Assembly: GCF_947172395.1 (NCBI RefSeq)
Contig: NC_069102.1
Coordinates: 10,756,442 to 10,820,441 of the forward strand
Length of the DNA: 64,000 nucleotides
Source of the DNA: Bicyclus anynana
Lineage: Eukaryota > Arthropoda > Insecta > Lepidoptera > Nymphalidae
Reading direction: 5' to 3'
Below the pieces are notes generated by a model. The model worked only from the letters and a program-made list of their open reading frames with translations, had not been told where the DNA came from and did no database searches. Every line of letters begins with the position of its first letter. Position 1 is the stretch's first letter. Positions 1-15,300 of this stretch are shown piece by piece. Made by a program: the position numbers and the translations under genes.

Positions 1-366
1 CCCTTGATCGAGAATCGAGAATACTAGACCTCTTTTCAAATAATTAATTAGTAATTGGACTAGTTGAATTTGAGCTCGTCCGGGACCTCTCGCAACAGAA
101 GCGAGAATCATACGTTGTGTTAATTTAGATCGTCATGTAAAACTAGCAGACGCTTGCGACTTTGTTAATCCGGCCCTGTTGCAAATCCGTTCTTAGCGGG
201 TGTTTTCGTTGTCTTCGTCTTCGTATTCTTCAAAATTTCGTTATGAGTGAGCTTTTGCATTTATATGTTAAGATAGATAACAGAGTAAGTTTAAGTTAAA
301 CACCAGAAGAGCTGATTATAAACAATACAAACTATGCATAAAATGACTACTATTTATTATAAATAC
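1..366. other. Intron sequence, no exon seen
   Basis: Intron after the AAA4 exon at 367-492. Around 165-290 it resembles the repeat at 49060-49195 (a segment reading as 'cggccctgttgcaaatccg' and then a Helitron-like end). I see no further dynein exon here. Confidence 0.5.
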
Positions 367-3300
367 CTCTTGGAATAGGAAGTAAACTGCTTCGTAGTCT
401 AGCAAGTCTTCGTAGTATCTTATCTCCTCCTCATCAAGAGCATTGCGATAGTCACCAAACAGAAGAGGATCGCGAAGAACATATTCTTCTAGCTAATATA
501 AAATATGAAACCAGTTAAATAGAAATGAACATAAAATTCCTAATGAGCATAGAGGAAACGTATAATATCTTTTGAGATGTGACCAATCAGGTGCAAGTTG
601 GAGAATTGAATCGCGAAATTTTGCAGACTCTCATGATGAAAAAAGTCGCATATTTGGGGCACACGGCACGACAGATGCTACAGCTTATATTGATGTGAAA
701 GCTTATCTTGAAGGCGTTGATCGCAGAAAGAATTCTTGATTGAGAAACAGAGAAGATCGAGACAGTGACACGCCGCACAATTATTTCGCCTCGCGAAAGA
801 TAAAGGGAAAAACTGAATATAAAGTTACACCAATAGAATGTTGATTTTCAGTACGAATCTGGTTCTTTAATTTTAATGAAGAAACCACGCATACTCCATT
901 TCCACTTAAATAATACCCAATCTATACAAATATAATAGAAGTAAAGTAAAGGTTGTAGGGGGTCATCTCTGGATCTACTGAATCGATTTTGATAATTGTT
1001 TTACTATTAAAAAGTCATGTTATTTGTGTATGTCATAGGCTTAATTTTATCGCATTCCCACTGAAACAAGAACTATGCTGGTAAAATAGTGGGCCGTAAT
1101 CTAATTGAATATAGACTAATAAGTAAGAAAAGTGTTTGTAGCATTTATTTAATTTACCGTTAGTTCACGTTCCTGTTCCACCTCCTCATCTTCTATTTCT
1201 ATTTCTTGTTCTTCTATAGGGGCTTGTTTTGTAGGCTTTTTCTCAGTAATCGCAAATTCTGGTAATTTTAAAAATTATTCGTATTTTAGACTAAGAGCCA
1301 GATACTATCTCATTTTAGGTGTGCTGAAATTTTGTCGGCCTATCTTCGTCGACAACCCTTCTAAAATGATATTACGAAGCTAACGCTAGCCACTCACCAT
1401 CCAATAAGTCCACGTGCCTGCCAGTCTGCATGATGTCATGCATATCGCTACTAACATGCGATCAGTTTTATCGGATGACCTGCCTTTAGCGATGTAAGCA
1501 CGTGGAGTTATTCGATGGTGAGTCTGGGCATCGCAGGATCTTGGTCTGATACTTTGGGACTTAGTGTTGGCCTTTAACATTTTATAAAAGCTGGAAGTTT
1601 GCTAGATCTTGTTCCTACCATATGTTTAAAACGTGGTAGTTTTTTAACCTAACAGGTTTCAAGGGTCCAAACGTATTTTTTTTATATTTTCCCCTGCATA
1701 CTATGAAAAATCATGTTCCTAGTCATCAGTGACTTACACACCTCTGTGACAACTCAACGAAAAACATTATAAAGATTAAACTTTAAGGGTTTCTAACAAA
1801 GAGATACCATTAAGCTTAGATGCTTAAATTTTTAGTTAAACAATGTGTTATGTACAATAAGTTTCATACCGTCCTCTTCCTCTTCAACCTTTTCTTCCTC
1901 TTCAGGGACTACAATTTCCTCTAGGACCACTGGCTCAGCTTCGGGGAAATATTTGACAATGTGTTCATGTATATGAACCCGCATCAGTTCGTTGTCCTGT
2001 AAAGTAAATAAACAGCTCTAAAAACGTCGACACAACCAGTAAATACACTGTCTACTATATTTTATCTTCAAACAAGAAGTAGAATTATTAATCTTATATA
2101 GGTACTGATGATGAATATCGTAAAGAATAATTAATTTAAAAGAGCAGCTTAAGTTTATTATCGCCCTTCTCTTTTGAACCTGCCTTCCGAACCTAGTTGC
2201 CTTTACAAATAGTTTTTGTATGTGAACTGAACCTACCTACTTGAAATACACGTATTTTGAACTTTTTAACAATACGCCAGGCGCGAAGCTGAAGTGGCAA
2301 TGAGCAGGCCACATAGTTCGATGAACCGATGGACGTTGGGATTTCAATGGCGACACTGCACCGGAAATCGGTGTTGCTGAGCAGTATTGGTCGACCTCTG
2401 CGGATGTAATAGGACCACTTAGACCAGACCAGACCAGAGGACCATGGACCAGAGGACATCAAGCGGGTTGCAGGCAGCCTCTGGATGCTGGCGGCTCGAG
2501 ACCATTGTATTCTGTCCTGATCCTGATCTGTGCCCTTAAACTACAACTTACTTAACCCCAGGCTCGAATGATGTTTTTACTGTGTTTGTTTGGTAGTACT
2601 TAGTAGCCAGGTGTAAAGTTAATGCGCACGAGTTATATAGATATGTCATCATCATCATTATCAGTCGATGGAGGCCAACTGCTGGATATAGGCGTCTTGC
2701 ATAGACTTCATGCTTTCATGCATGCCCTGCGTGGTCATTCTTTCGGCATTAACTTTAATGAATGTAGATTTTTACCGATACGTTAATAAGTCTGTCGCAA
2801 ATGACGCGCGTGAACTCGTTCCTCCAACACCGCACCACGCAGCGTCTCTCGCTGAAGTAGTTGGGGTGAGTGAGACACATTCCAGCCGCTACTCGCGACA
2901 GGTCGCGGAGGTTGAAGATGTAGTGGAACTTTGCAGGAGTTGGTGGCAGTTCCACGACGATGATCTGAAATTGATATATACTCGTAGATCATACTACAGT
3001 CATTGTGTCGGAAAAATCGGCCAAGAAATGCAAATGAACCGAGAAAGCTGAATTTTGGGATATGAATGGAATGAAATAAGGAAAGCATAAAAAACATTTT
3101 TTTTAATCTCGACATGTTTAGGGTATCGTCACCAAAGATAAAACGGAACCCAATTACTAAGACTCCGCTGTCTGTCCATCCGCCCGTTAGTCACCAGGCT
3201 TTATCTAATAACGTGATAGACACTGGAAATTTTCGCAGATGATGTATTATTGCCGCTATTACAACAGAATAAAACAAATGTTTTATTTTACGTTAACTAC

Positions 3301-6300
3301 TGTCTCACTTCTTACCTTATACAAGTCCAAAGTCATCTGTACAATTTTGTCAACGATGTCCTGTATTTCATCGGGGAATATAGAGAAGTGGCCTCTCAGA
3401 ATGGAGTTGTAGATATGATTCAGCGTCGACTCCGATGGGAACTGCAGGTTGAACACGGAGAACATGGATATGAACCTTGGATCCACCTAGAATTGAAGTA
3501 GATTCATTCAGGTCAAGAGCACGCACTTTAGCTTTCTTGATCTTACTTCAACTGAATAGTAGTGTACATTAGAAAGACCATTTTATGCTTTACTAAATAC
3601 AGAAGTTTTTATAATGGTGGAGTATACTACTATATACTGCGAACTAGTGCCTCTTAAGTGCGGGCGCATCTTGTTTGTAAACGTTCTTATACGGAGTAGG
3701 TAGGTATGGTCTGACATGGTAGAAATTAGCACTGCGACCTACCCGATCCGTACTATTAACCCGAATGTCTCTTAACTTGGACCACTTGGACCATATGTTC
3801 GTCAAATTCTGTGGGAACAAGCTTCAGTGCCTTGGTTCAACTTACTTGCCGGTATCTCTATCTAATGGATGTACAATATGCATCTTGTATTCCTGAGCTT
3901 TAAAATTCACATTTTTGTTTATCATAGCAAACCATTATGAATACAGTTTTTCTGGTTTCAAAGTAAACAGTACATTATGGCCTTTGTTAGGTGTAACGCA
4001 AGGCAAAATTACCGTGAACGGAGAGAAAGAAAACTGCACATTATAATAAAAAAGTGAACCCATATTTTCTAGATGTAATGTTGCACAAACAACCCATTAT
4101 GGTCCGTGTTTTACGTCGCACCGACAAAGGTGTATGCAGGGGTATTTTATGGTTGCTTGTTTGAAATATATCACGTAGTTTGGACGCCTAGGGCAGTTTC
4201 TAGTAACAAGACGGGTAGATGAGTTTTGGTGTATTGTTCGACTCAGTAACAGAAACTTTGGTGAAAATGTTTACCTAATATACGAGAACTAGAAACTTCG
4301 TTTTTTTTATTCTTAACAAGTTAGCTCTTGACTACAATCTCACCTGATGGTAAGCAATCTAAGATAGAAGCAGGCTTAATTTTTAGGAAGAGGATGAAAA
4401 TCCACACCCCCTTCGGATTCTACACGATATCGTACCGGGACGCTAAATCGTTTAGTGGTACGTCTTTGCCGATAGAGTTGTAACTAGCCACGGCGCAAAC
4501 CTCCCACTAGCTAGAATATGTCATTACATTACTGGAAATTGATTTTCTTCTATTTTAAAAATTTCTCATAAAGTTATGGTTGTACATTGCAGTTTGTTAA
4601 AGGGAGTTGTTTTAAAGACTTTGGTTGTGACATTAAATGTTAGACAAGGATCATTATTAGGTTCCATTTTTCTCAAACAAGGTGATTGTATTAAACATGT
4701 TCATTTAGTATGTAGATAGCTAATGAAATTTAATTGTGCGTGAATGAATTTATGACGTAACTAAATATATTAGAGATATATTAGTATTCTGTTATTTAAA
4801 TAATTTAAAAAAAAATCTTTATATTCCTGTATCGCGCAGAGCATGATATTGTGCTCGTCTATTGCCCTTAGTTTACTTTATATTTTTTTACATGTCACGT
4901 AACGGATACGACCGGTCGTCCATTTAGGAGTCAAATGGCTAGTATTTAAAAGTCCATAAAAAAACTGTCAACTAGCCTATTCAAAGGCCAACGTTATCTG
5001 CCTATTATAGAATGATCCCATAATGTTAACTTACATCGTTTCTTCCACCACCAGCCTTGCCCATGGCAGCCAAGAACCCAATGTCCTTCAGGTTTTTCCA
5101 GTTGAGATCCTTCCCCCGATCGTAGAACCCTTTCCTTTCAAACAGCAACTTGAGCAGTGCGATCGGCTGTTGAGTGCCGTATGTGTCCACCTGATGATGT
5201 GTGTTAGTTAAACATTTTATCAATATAATTCTAATCTTATGCCTATAAATATATAATAAATATATAATAATGCCTATAAAGTCACCGACAGCTCAACGAG
5301 TCGCGATTTTGAAGTAGCCATGAATGATTTATATTATTTAAACAGTATATATGCTACTTAAATAATAAATCTACCGACTTCAAAAACACAAACCTATGCA
5401 GGAAACTAATAAGCAGAAAAAAACGTTATAATATTTTCTATCTACTGATTACTTTGAAGCCGGTGCCAATGGTACAATTAATGGGTAGACAATCAATCGT
5501 ATCCTCTTTTTCTATCGGATTGAAATTGTTTTCTCAAATTGATATGGGACCTACTTCGAAATAAGCCCTTTACAAAAAATAAAGATTTATCAAAATCGGT
5601 ATACTAAGTAAAAAGTTACGTATAGTTTTACATTACAATTAATGTTAAAACAATCAATCATCTTCTATTTTCCTACCTCCTTAGGTTAATGCATCACTTT
5701 GTTGGCATCGCCTTCAAAGTGATCAGAAGGTGAAACATACTATGTTATTTTTTCACTTTTTAGTTTATTTTTGTAATTTTGAAGTCGGTTTTGTTTTGTT
5801 AAAAAGATTTAATTTTTCTGTTTTTAGTGTACCCTGGCATAGTAAACGATAGCACGTTCGTAGCGCAATCGTTATTTTCATTTTAACACAAAACTACTGA
5901 ACCGATTTTCAGGAAAATTAAATGGGATCAATCTGGAAGTAAACTTTTTCAAACAAAGTAAGAAATTTCAAAATCGGTTAAGAAATGACGAAATTATGAG
6001 GTAACAAACATTTAAAAAAAGCACATACGCGTTGAATTGAGAACCTCCTTTTTTTAAGTCGGTTAAAAATTGTAAATATGCAGAAAATATCTACAGAAAT
6101 GATTTTTTTCCATTTGCCACTAAAGAGTACCTAAATAAAAGAATAAAAAAAAATATTTAAAAATATCAGTCTGACGCTAACAAAGCCGTAGGCGTCCAAT
6201 AATAAATGGAAATTGCATAGTATATTACCTACATACCACTACTGTGAAATTTCCCAAATCATATTTCATATTCCCAGATCATGTTTCCCGTACCAATACG

Positions 6301-9300
6301 AATTATCCGATACAGCGTTATTTCATAATACAAAAGCCTCCAATTTATGGCGAACTAGCGGACTCCCGCGACTTCGTCCGCGTGGAAATCAATGTAAACT
6401 TTCAAGCCCTATTTCACCACTTTAGAGTTTGAATTTTAATTTTTTTTTTGATCCCACTATATTTCGTATTTTTGACGTGACAACGTCTTATAAATTGGTT
6501 TGCCGGGTGACACTTCAAGATACTGCGTTACGCTCCGCTCACGTTATGCGCTAACAATGAGAGCGAGTGAATAAAATTTTATTAATATGAAATTCAGTGC
6601 GAGATTCTTTGTATAAATTAATGTTTTAAATATAATTCTTTGTATAAATAAATGTTTTAAATTGTTACTATTATTTCATCCTTCTTCCTACTATACGAAT
6701 GAATATTCACATTAAAATTATTTTACCACTCAAAGTCGTTGTCACGTAAAACTTTCGCCCGTATACTGACTTTACAGGCAACCAATTTTTTTTATGATTT
6801 ATGAAGAAATTTTTAAAACTGTAACTCTAAAAATGAAGGACTTTCCATACAAACTTTCACCCCCTTCTCATTTTATTTTTGCAATATAAAGTATCCCATA
6901 ACCTTCTCCATATCTGTTCTAAGAACGGATTTTGCGACAGGGTCGGATAATGGAGGTTTAAGGGCGGACAAAGTCGCGGGCATCCGATTTAACACATTAC
7001 CTGTTTGTATGAGACGTAAATCTATACTAATATTATAAAGAGGTAAAATATTTTGTTGTATTGTGGGCGGTAATCTATGGATGTACTAAACTGATTTTGA
7101 AAATTCTCTAGGTACCTCTAAAAAGGTACATTACAGATATTTTGTGAATGTCAACGGCTATATTTTCTTGACGGGAACTAAGCGGGTGAAACCGCGGTGC
7201 GTTGGCCAATTCGATACCTATTAGAAGTTATTAGGCTTATTGATTAATCTCACCAACCACTCACTAACCACTCACTATATAATAGGCATATTCATATTCA
7301 AACCACTCACTATAGGCATATTCATATTCAAACCACTCACTATAGGCATATTCATGTCGTCGATAAAAACGAGCATTTTCTTCCCGACAGGCGGCCCGAA
7401 CACGTCTTTGGTTCTTTTCTCTACCACAGACTCCAAGTTACGCTGCACGTCCATAGAGGACGTCCGGGATGAAAAGTTCATTTGTTGAATTAACTGCGGA
7501 AAATGAATCAAATATTATATTATATTCTTCATCATCGATATTAATATTATAAACAGATTTGTGGAGGATAATCTCTGGATCTTCTGAATCCATTTTGAAA
7601 ATTCTTTTACCACTAGAAAGCCACGTTATTTGCGAGTGTCCTAGACTATACTTTAACCCCGTATTCTCACAGAAAATGGAGCTACGCGTCGCTTCTATTT
7701 GTCAATAATATTATAAAAAAAAGATTCGTATTGTTTATATGTAACGAATAAACCCAAGACCACTAGACCGATTTAAAAAAAAACTTTCATCAGTTACTAC
7801 ATTATCAGGGAGTAGCATAGGCCCGTATTTCAACAGGAATGGGAACCACGAATTTCTGCTATAGTAACTAAATAAAATTATTAGTACTTTTAAAGCAGAC
7901 TATCAACAAGCGAGTTGCCAGATGGTAAAAATAATATGATGTAAGAGTAACCGAATAACTTAATATAGTGTAGAAGAATTCAGTTTTGAATTTCCACAAT
8001 AACACAGCCTTTTTGGAACCCTTGTAGTGTAAGTTTTCGACTTTATTTATAACCATAACATAATAACCTGATGTTTTAAAAATGCTTGTAAGATATTGTA
8101 AGTGTAGTTGAAACAAACGAATTTTCAATTTAAATTTAAGTTAAAAAAAAAGTAAAAATGTATTTGTTTTGGAGGCGCCGGGTATCGATCCCGGTACCTC
8201 TCGCATGCTAAGCGAGCGCTCTACCATCTGAGCTACGCCCCCTGATATGTAGTGGCTCGAAATAACGATACAGATTACTTTCAACGCAGCAAAAGTGCGT
8301 AACTAACCAGTTTCTACTGATCTAATTTCGTAATATTATGATTTTGCATACTATACAAATCTGGGTCTTTGACTCTTTGATGACGTTGAAATAATTGCCA
8401 GTATAATAATATACTATTTATGCTGCTTCTGAGTAAAATTAAAATAGGGTATTATTATGTAAATTAAAATATATAAATATTCGGGCGGGCACTTGATAAA
8501 TGTACCTATACGTTGCTTACTCTTAGCACCCTTACAAACTTGTACTGAAGACGAAATTTACCATTTTGTACAATTTTTATGTATGACGATGTTATGACTT
8601 GTTAAAAGCCTTGTTCACTCCACTGTCCGGGAGGTCATCACATTTTTTGGCGTTTTACTAATATAGTGAATAAATTAGAGGGGAATACGGAGCTTCCATA
8701 CATCACGAGGGTGGCGATCTAAAGAATATTGAATAGTAAATGATAGTTTAGCCGTGATAGCCCAGTGGAAATTGACCTCTGCCTTCGATTCGGAGGGCGT
8801 ACGTTTGAAACCGGTACGGCGAATGCATTTTCCAATTATGTGCATTTTTAGAAAATAAATATCACGTGTCTCAAACGTTGTTGGAAAAACATCTCGAGGA
8901 AATCTGCACTCAAGAATTTTCTCAATTTTCAACGTGTGTGAAGTCTGCCAATCCGCATTGAACATTGGTGGACTAAGTATTAAAACTATGGACTAAGTAA
9001 GCCTCTTATTCTCTAAACTCGTACTCCATTGAGTACGAATCTCCTCTCAGAATAATACGTGGTTTAGAATGATAAAATTATATTCTTATACGTATTTATT
9101 AGAACTTTGACTTACGTATTTTTCCGGCGGTAGACCACGTAAATAATTGTTGATGATTGCAGTTTTGGAGGTACCAGTCTCGCCCACCAATAGGACAGGT
9201 CTCTCAACCTGAAAGTATGATTGAAATGTTTTAACTACTATTGGTAGTTAAGCCTTAATAATTCTAAATTGACCCGAAAATCACTGGACATCTAAACTGA

Positions 9301-12300
9301 CTGGTAAATTTTGCATTAAGTTAATGCTGGTGCATTAAGATTTTCCGCAGGAAATGTGGTACGGTATTTATTTACTTATCACTTATTGATATTGTAATGT
9401 AAAATAATATCAATGAGGTTTGGTTGCCTCTACAGTTCAACGGTAAGAGCGGTCGGACTCATCACCGAGAGGTAGTGGTTCGATCCCCGCCCTATTGGTC
9501 TATTGTCGTACCCACTCTTTATACAGTCTTTCCCGGAATTGTAATATCGGTCATATTAAAAAAAAATTACAAATATTAAAAAAAAAGTGGTGCTGTAATT
9601 CTCAACAGAGAATTCCTGGGTGCCATTCCTAGTCACTCGGAATCTTTCAGATTCCGGAATCGATTTCTGATTAGATTTTTAGTCATTTTAGAATTTCATG
9701 ATTTTTAAAATGACAGTAGGCATTGGCCGTGGGTTAACAAGCGAAAATGCAAAACATGATAAAACAGCACTTTTTAAATTGTTATATTAAAAAAAAATAT
9801 TCAACTTTAAGTATTAAACGTAAAAGATGATAACTTTGTTCATCAGAAACTGAAGTTTCTATGGTATCTACCTATTTGAAAAATATTTGGTTCAGACAAT
9901 TAGATTATAATACGTTTTAAAGTTAGTGTAAATTTTCTCTTTAATAAAATTTTCGCGTTTTAGTTTTACCAATTCCCTTAAACGTAAACTTACACTTTCC
10001 ATGATTCTAATAAGCCACGTCAGTTTGAGCGTGTCCACAGTCGGCACCAGGATAGCGGAGAACTTCGCCTCCCTGTCGTGGATGTACTCCGGGATGAGCC
10101 ACTGCCACGCCTCCCAGGTCTTCGTCGACAGCTCCAGGCAGTAGTCGTACAGAGATGGGAAGCCCATGGGGAAGTGCTCTGGGTGTCAAATATAAAAAAA
10201 ATCATCACTTAAAGCTTCAATATCTCAGTGGTAAAGGGGCCAGAGTCCAAACTCATCACTGAGAGGTGGTTCGAGCCAGGTCTAAGGTCTACGTCGCGAA
10301 CGGTAGCATCCATATATTGTGGATATCCAATTCGTACGAAACGACTTGCATCCACATTTCTAATTCGTACAGCAAAAATTTGGAATGCCCTTCCAGCGTT
10401 TGTGTTTCTTGACACTTATAATTTGAACACCTTCAAAGCAAGAGTGAATAGGCATCTTCTAAGTAAGCGCGCTCCAACTTAGACCGCTTTTTCCGCTTTC
10501 CATAAGGCTTAATTGTAGCCAAGCGCAAGCCTATATTGTATAAATAAAAAAAAGCCACTATCAGATGTTTATGATGAAATTTAAATTGAAAAAAAGAAAG
10601 AAAAGGTCAGGTCTTCATACTATAGTGCCCCAGGACCTATCTGTAGCCATATAAGCGAACTACAGAACCAATGAGGGAGTTATCACATACTCAGGCGTGC
10701 CCAATATTTTTTTAACTAGGGTATGCACTACGAGTATACGTACAATTTATTATAATAAAAGAACTGGCTATCCTAGCTAGATTTTACGGATCTGTGTTAA
10801 GGATAACCAGCCTTCTGCCCCGGATTAGTTACAAAGATAACAAAAAGTGTGAGTCAATATAAAAAAAAAAATAATTAATTTAAACAATTAATTAATTAAT
10901 AATTAATTTAATCTGTCTACAATACAGGTTGGTAATGAAACCTCAGTGTAAAGTCTGTGTAGTGTATTGTGTACGATTTAAATCGACAAACTTACTGGTC
11001 GTCGCCTTCTTCTCCGGCGAGTCCTCAACCAGCATCATTGGGCAAGCCTTCTTTACATAATTGTCGAAGTCGAACCTTCCGTCGTCGATAATGGCGGCTC
11101 CTAGGCTGTTGTACATTGACTGTAATGAATAGTTTCACAATTAATCAATCCTCGTTAATCCTATCTTTGAGTATCATGAGACCCTATAATGGGGATGATG
11201 ACTAGGTTTGAATATATTGATTTTTATGATACATTCGGGCAAATAAGGTCAATGTTAACTAATTTATACATAAAAAGCAAAGATTGACTGGATATTTGCA
11301 AAATAAATAAGATTATAAAATTCTTCAAATCTACTAAAAATATTTTATCGTAATTAGATGAAAATTCATACAGTTTTAGCTTCCTTACATTAAATGTGAC
11401 ATTTTTTAATAAATGGACTATAAACATAAACGCAGAAATAATAAAGATATTAGTAATTTTGTTTAAGCGCCCATACAAATCTGACGATCATTAATTGCCT
11501 ACGACGTCATAAGTTCCTATCATTTTGTATGGGGCGTTTATCAGGGATCCGCGGCAGCGCCGCAAATCTGACCCTTTAAATCCCTGTAGCTCCGAAAGTA
11601 ATGATCGCAGATACCCTGTTACTTATACAAAATTGCTTTACTATTAGCACTCATAATTTGTATACAATTTAAAAAACTGTCATCATCCCTATTCAATGTA
11701 CGGTGATCTTATGAAAAGTTAATTTTACGTTTTCCTAATATATGCTGCTACTGAGAGTGGTCCAATGAATAATTTAGGTTTTCCTAACGTATTCTGAGTG
11801 ATGCTACTGAGAATTTGTAGGAAACATCGAAACCAGGAATTTGTTGGTGATACACAATAGAACCTCAGAGAGCCAGTTAAGCCTATATTCAACACAGCTC
11901 GAAAAAAAGCGTCGTGATTTAAAAACGCCATCGTGTGAACATATCCGTTAAAAAAACTCTTGTGCGAATGATGGCTAATTCTTTCTTTAGTCACGAGGTA
12001 TGTCATTAACGCATCTTAAGCCTACTTGTTATTAAAATAGGCTAATGGTGAATTATCATTCTGTAATTGATAGGTTATCTATCAATTTTGTCGAGAATAT
12101 GGCCCAGGCTTCGAGTCGGTCGTGTCAAAGATCTGAAACTCGGTAGAGCCTCCTTTTTCTCGTCACCTCAAAACACGGATCGAGTTCGTTAGCCCTGATT
12201 TAAATAAACGCAATGAAATTCATTCAGTATTCCATATTTTTAATTTAAATAATGGACACCAAAATTTCCATAGACCTCGGCCCCGCTTTGAATAAAAGAT

Positions 12301-15300
12301 ATATATGGGTGTTTTCTTTTTTGTAGTTCAATTTAATGATTTAATTAACAAGTAGAAAATAAAAGTGTGATAAACAGACATTATACTGTCTTTTTTTTGA
12401 TGATGATGATGAAACACTCTGATGATGATAAACGAAGTCTGACTACGTAACTAAATTTAAAAATATGAACTTTTGCAAACTATTGCATTTCTGTTCGCGG
12501 GCCTCACGAACGTACGGTTAATGGAATCCCAGAATAATAAACAAAATATTTTTTGAAGATTTCCCCAAGATTTTCCCCACCGCTAAAAGCATAAGCTACC
12601 GTTTATTCTATTTAATTTATTTAATCTAATCTAATTTTTCCTTCACCGTTTGAGACACGTAATATTTATTTTATAAAATGCACATAACTGAATAAAAGAC
12701 TAAATTTCACGCAGACGAGGTCGCGGGCGTCCGCTAGTTAATTATATTTTATTAATTTATTCATTATATATAAATAATAATTACTCACAATCATGAATAC
12801 ACATTCGACCACTGTTTTATCAATTTCTTCGTTACTGTCCTCCCTGTTGGGCAGAAGTCCGCTGATCATATAGCACAACTGCATTACCTGGAAACAAAAC
12901 CGGGCTTAAAGAAATCCTACGAACTGTAGGATGTTACTTCGTGGCTTTTCGTGTAGGTAGTACTCATATAGTGCATAACAAATGTGTTTTGTTTTTTCCG
13001 CTAATACTAGAATAAAATACATAATATGAAATCTTTGTTTCAATAGAATTTCAATATCACATCGTCATCATTTGTAATAAAAAAAAAAAAAAATATTTCA
13101 AACATTTAGTTCTAGATATGCCTACTCAAATCTTAGTTTTAATAAAAATATAAAATCAAATGTTTTTTAAACCTGAATAATGTTAAGTATATTGAGTGTA
13201 TATAAATTACATTATGTATTAGCAATGCCCTGACGGGGCCTCATGTAACATCCGTATTATTAAGATCAAGACCTACCAATGTACCTATTAGTATCTAAGT
13301 GTATGAATGTTACATCTACTATATAAAAATAAGTCGGGTTTTCCTTCCTGACGCTATAACTCCAGAACGCACGAACCGATTTCCACGGTTTTGCATTCGT
13401 TGGAAAGGTCTCGGGCTCCGTGAGGTTTATAACAAAGAAAATTCAGGAAAAATTTCAACGTAGGGTAGGAGTAGGGAAGGGGTAGGGCAGGGTAGGGGTA
13501 GTTGAAAGTTTACATCGAGTTTCACGCGGACGAAGTCGCGGGCGTCCGCTAGTAAATAAATAAAAAATAATAATATACTGATGAAAAAACGGCGAGGTAT
13601 TGTATTATGCGGCGTATTCCTCAACTTCGACCTTCGTTTGAAGACAAAAGTCTTCAAACAGTGCGTGTTGCCAGTGATGACTTTTGGTTCCGAAATCTGG
13701 GTCGCTAACTGCAGGCCTCATAAGTAGGCTCAGAGTCACACAGCGGGCGCTGGAACAAGCTACGCTCGAAGTATCTCTGCGTGAGAGAATCAGAAATGAG
13801 GAGATCCGTAGAACGAGTCGCAAAGCTGAAGTGACAATATAGTAGAAGGGCGGGGCATATAGTTCGAATGACGTTGGCGTCCCAAGGTGCAGGAATGGCG
13901 ACCCCGCGACTCCGCACCAGAAAGCGCAGTGTTGGTTGTCCACCACGCGGACTGACGACATCAAGCGAGTCGCAGAGATTCACTGGATCAGGATTGTGAT
14001 GTTTGGAAGTCCCTACAAAAGGCCCATGTCCTGCAGTGGGCGTCCATCGGCTGATATGATGATGACGATGAACTCCTCGCCTAGATACTCACCAAGTTGA
14101 GTGGTGTCTGCGGCACGATGGTCTTGAGCGGCGTCTGCTGCTGCAGTCCGAACAGCCCGAACACGATGTAGTTGATGGCGCCTGGCACGTAGTGTTCAAA
14201 CAACCCGCCCAACTGCTCGCGCTCTTCTTCATTGCTGCGACACCGGAGCCATCTTGTGGACCATATACAATGTCAGTAGTGATGCTAGACTAAGATAACT
14301 GCAATTGAAATCGCAGTCCGCGCGGGGCACATGGACTGACATCCATTTATACCCTTGGGCCGAAAAAACCGAAAGAAGTGTAGATTTCATATACTCCTAA
14401 CAAGTTAGCCCGCTTCCATCTTAGATTGCATCATCACTTACCATCAGGAGAAATTGTAGTCAAGGGCTACGAGTAACTTGTACAGAATTAAAAGAGAACA
14501 CTTACCTGTCCCAATAGGGTTGGTATCCAAGATTCTTCGGATCCACAAACACCATGCCGGCTCTGGAGACAGTAGCTGGTGACGCGTAGTTCAGATCGCC
14601 AACTTCGAACAACAAGGCACAGTATGGAGCCAGTCGGATCCGCTCCCCGTTGGCAAGAGTCAACAGCTTGTTGTCATCCATCACAGAGTTCATGTTTTCA
14701 ATCCAAAGTGCGTCGACGTCACCATCGAATATGGAGTATCGACGCTCTTCTTTCTCTGCGGGTCTAAAATTTAAATATTAAGACTATAATCCACCATTAG
14801 AGCCACCCCGTCCCAATGCAAATGAGTGGGTTAAGGATTATTAAAAATTAAAAATTATCCTAATAGTTGCTCGATAATCTTCTCTATTTTGCAGTGAAAG
14901 TCCCTTTAAAATCTGTTCTGCCGTACCGGTCCCGGATAAATAGAGAGAAATAAATTAAAAAAAAAACTTGTATAAACGCGAAAGTTTGTATGAATACTAC
15001 GCCGCTACTACTGAAGCGATTTGGCTGAAATTTTTAATGGCAATAGATTTTAGTCTGGATTAACACATAGGCTTTTTATCCCGAAAAAGAGTACATGGTT
15101 CCCGAGGGATTTGTGAAAAACTAAATTCCACGCGGACGAAATTAAATAAAACACAAGTTATCTTGAAATCACAGACAGACACTTAAATGTTATTTATATT
15201 TATTGAAGAAAATAGTCTGTAGGTATATCACATTTTTACAAGGTTCATCGATCCATGAATGACTGATCAACATGTCATCATAAGTTCCACGAATAAAGAT

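Noticed and set aside
1158..1258. Dismissing exon 55 as low-complexity intron
   Set aside because: Initially suspected because of the Glu-rich content, but it has a good acceptor, a GTAAAT donor and exact phase between exons 54 and 56, so it was kept at lower confidence.
2710..3051. Plus-strand open frame of 113 codons
   Set aside because: It is antisense to dynein exon 53, and the minus strand shows clear AAA3 homology and splice sites.
9424..9497. Additional tRNA gene
   Set aside because: A and B boxes are present but the acceptor stem does not pair and a SINE body follows. The same reasoning removes 10212, 32022 and 40648.
10007..10208. Alternative frames over 10007-10208
   Set aside because: They are shadow frames of exon 48, which encodes a recognisable AAA3 lead-in.
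11725..12006. 93-codon minus-strand frame as a gene
   Set aside because: No homology that I recognise, no splice context fitting the dynein phase, and AT-rich intron composition.
13427..13657. 76-codon minus-strand frame
   Set aside because: Lies across a Helitron-like element and the start of an RTE-like remnant; composition is that of the repeats.
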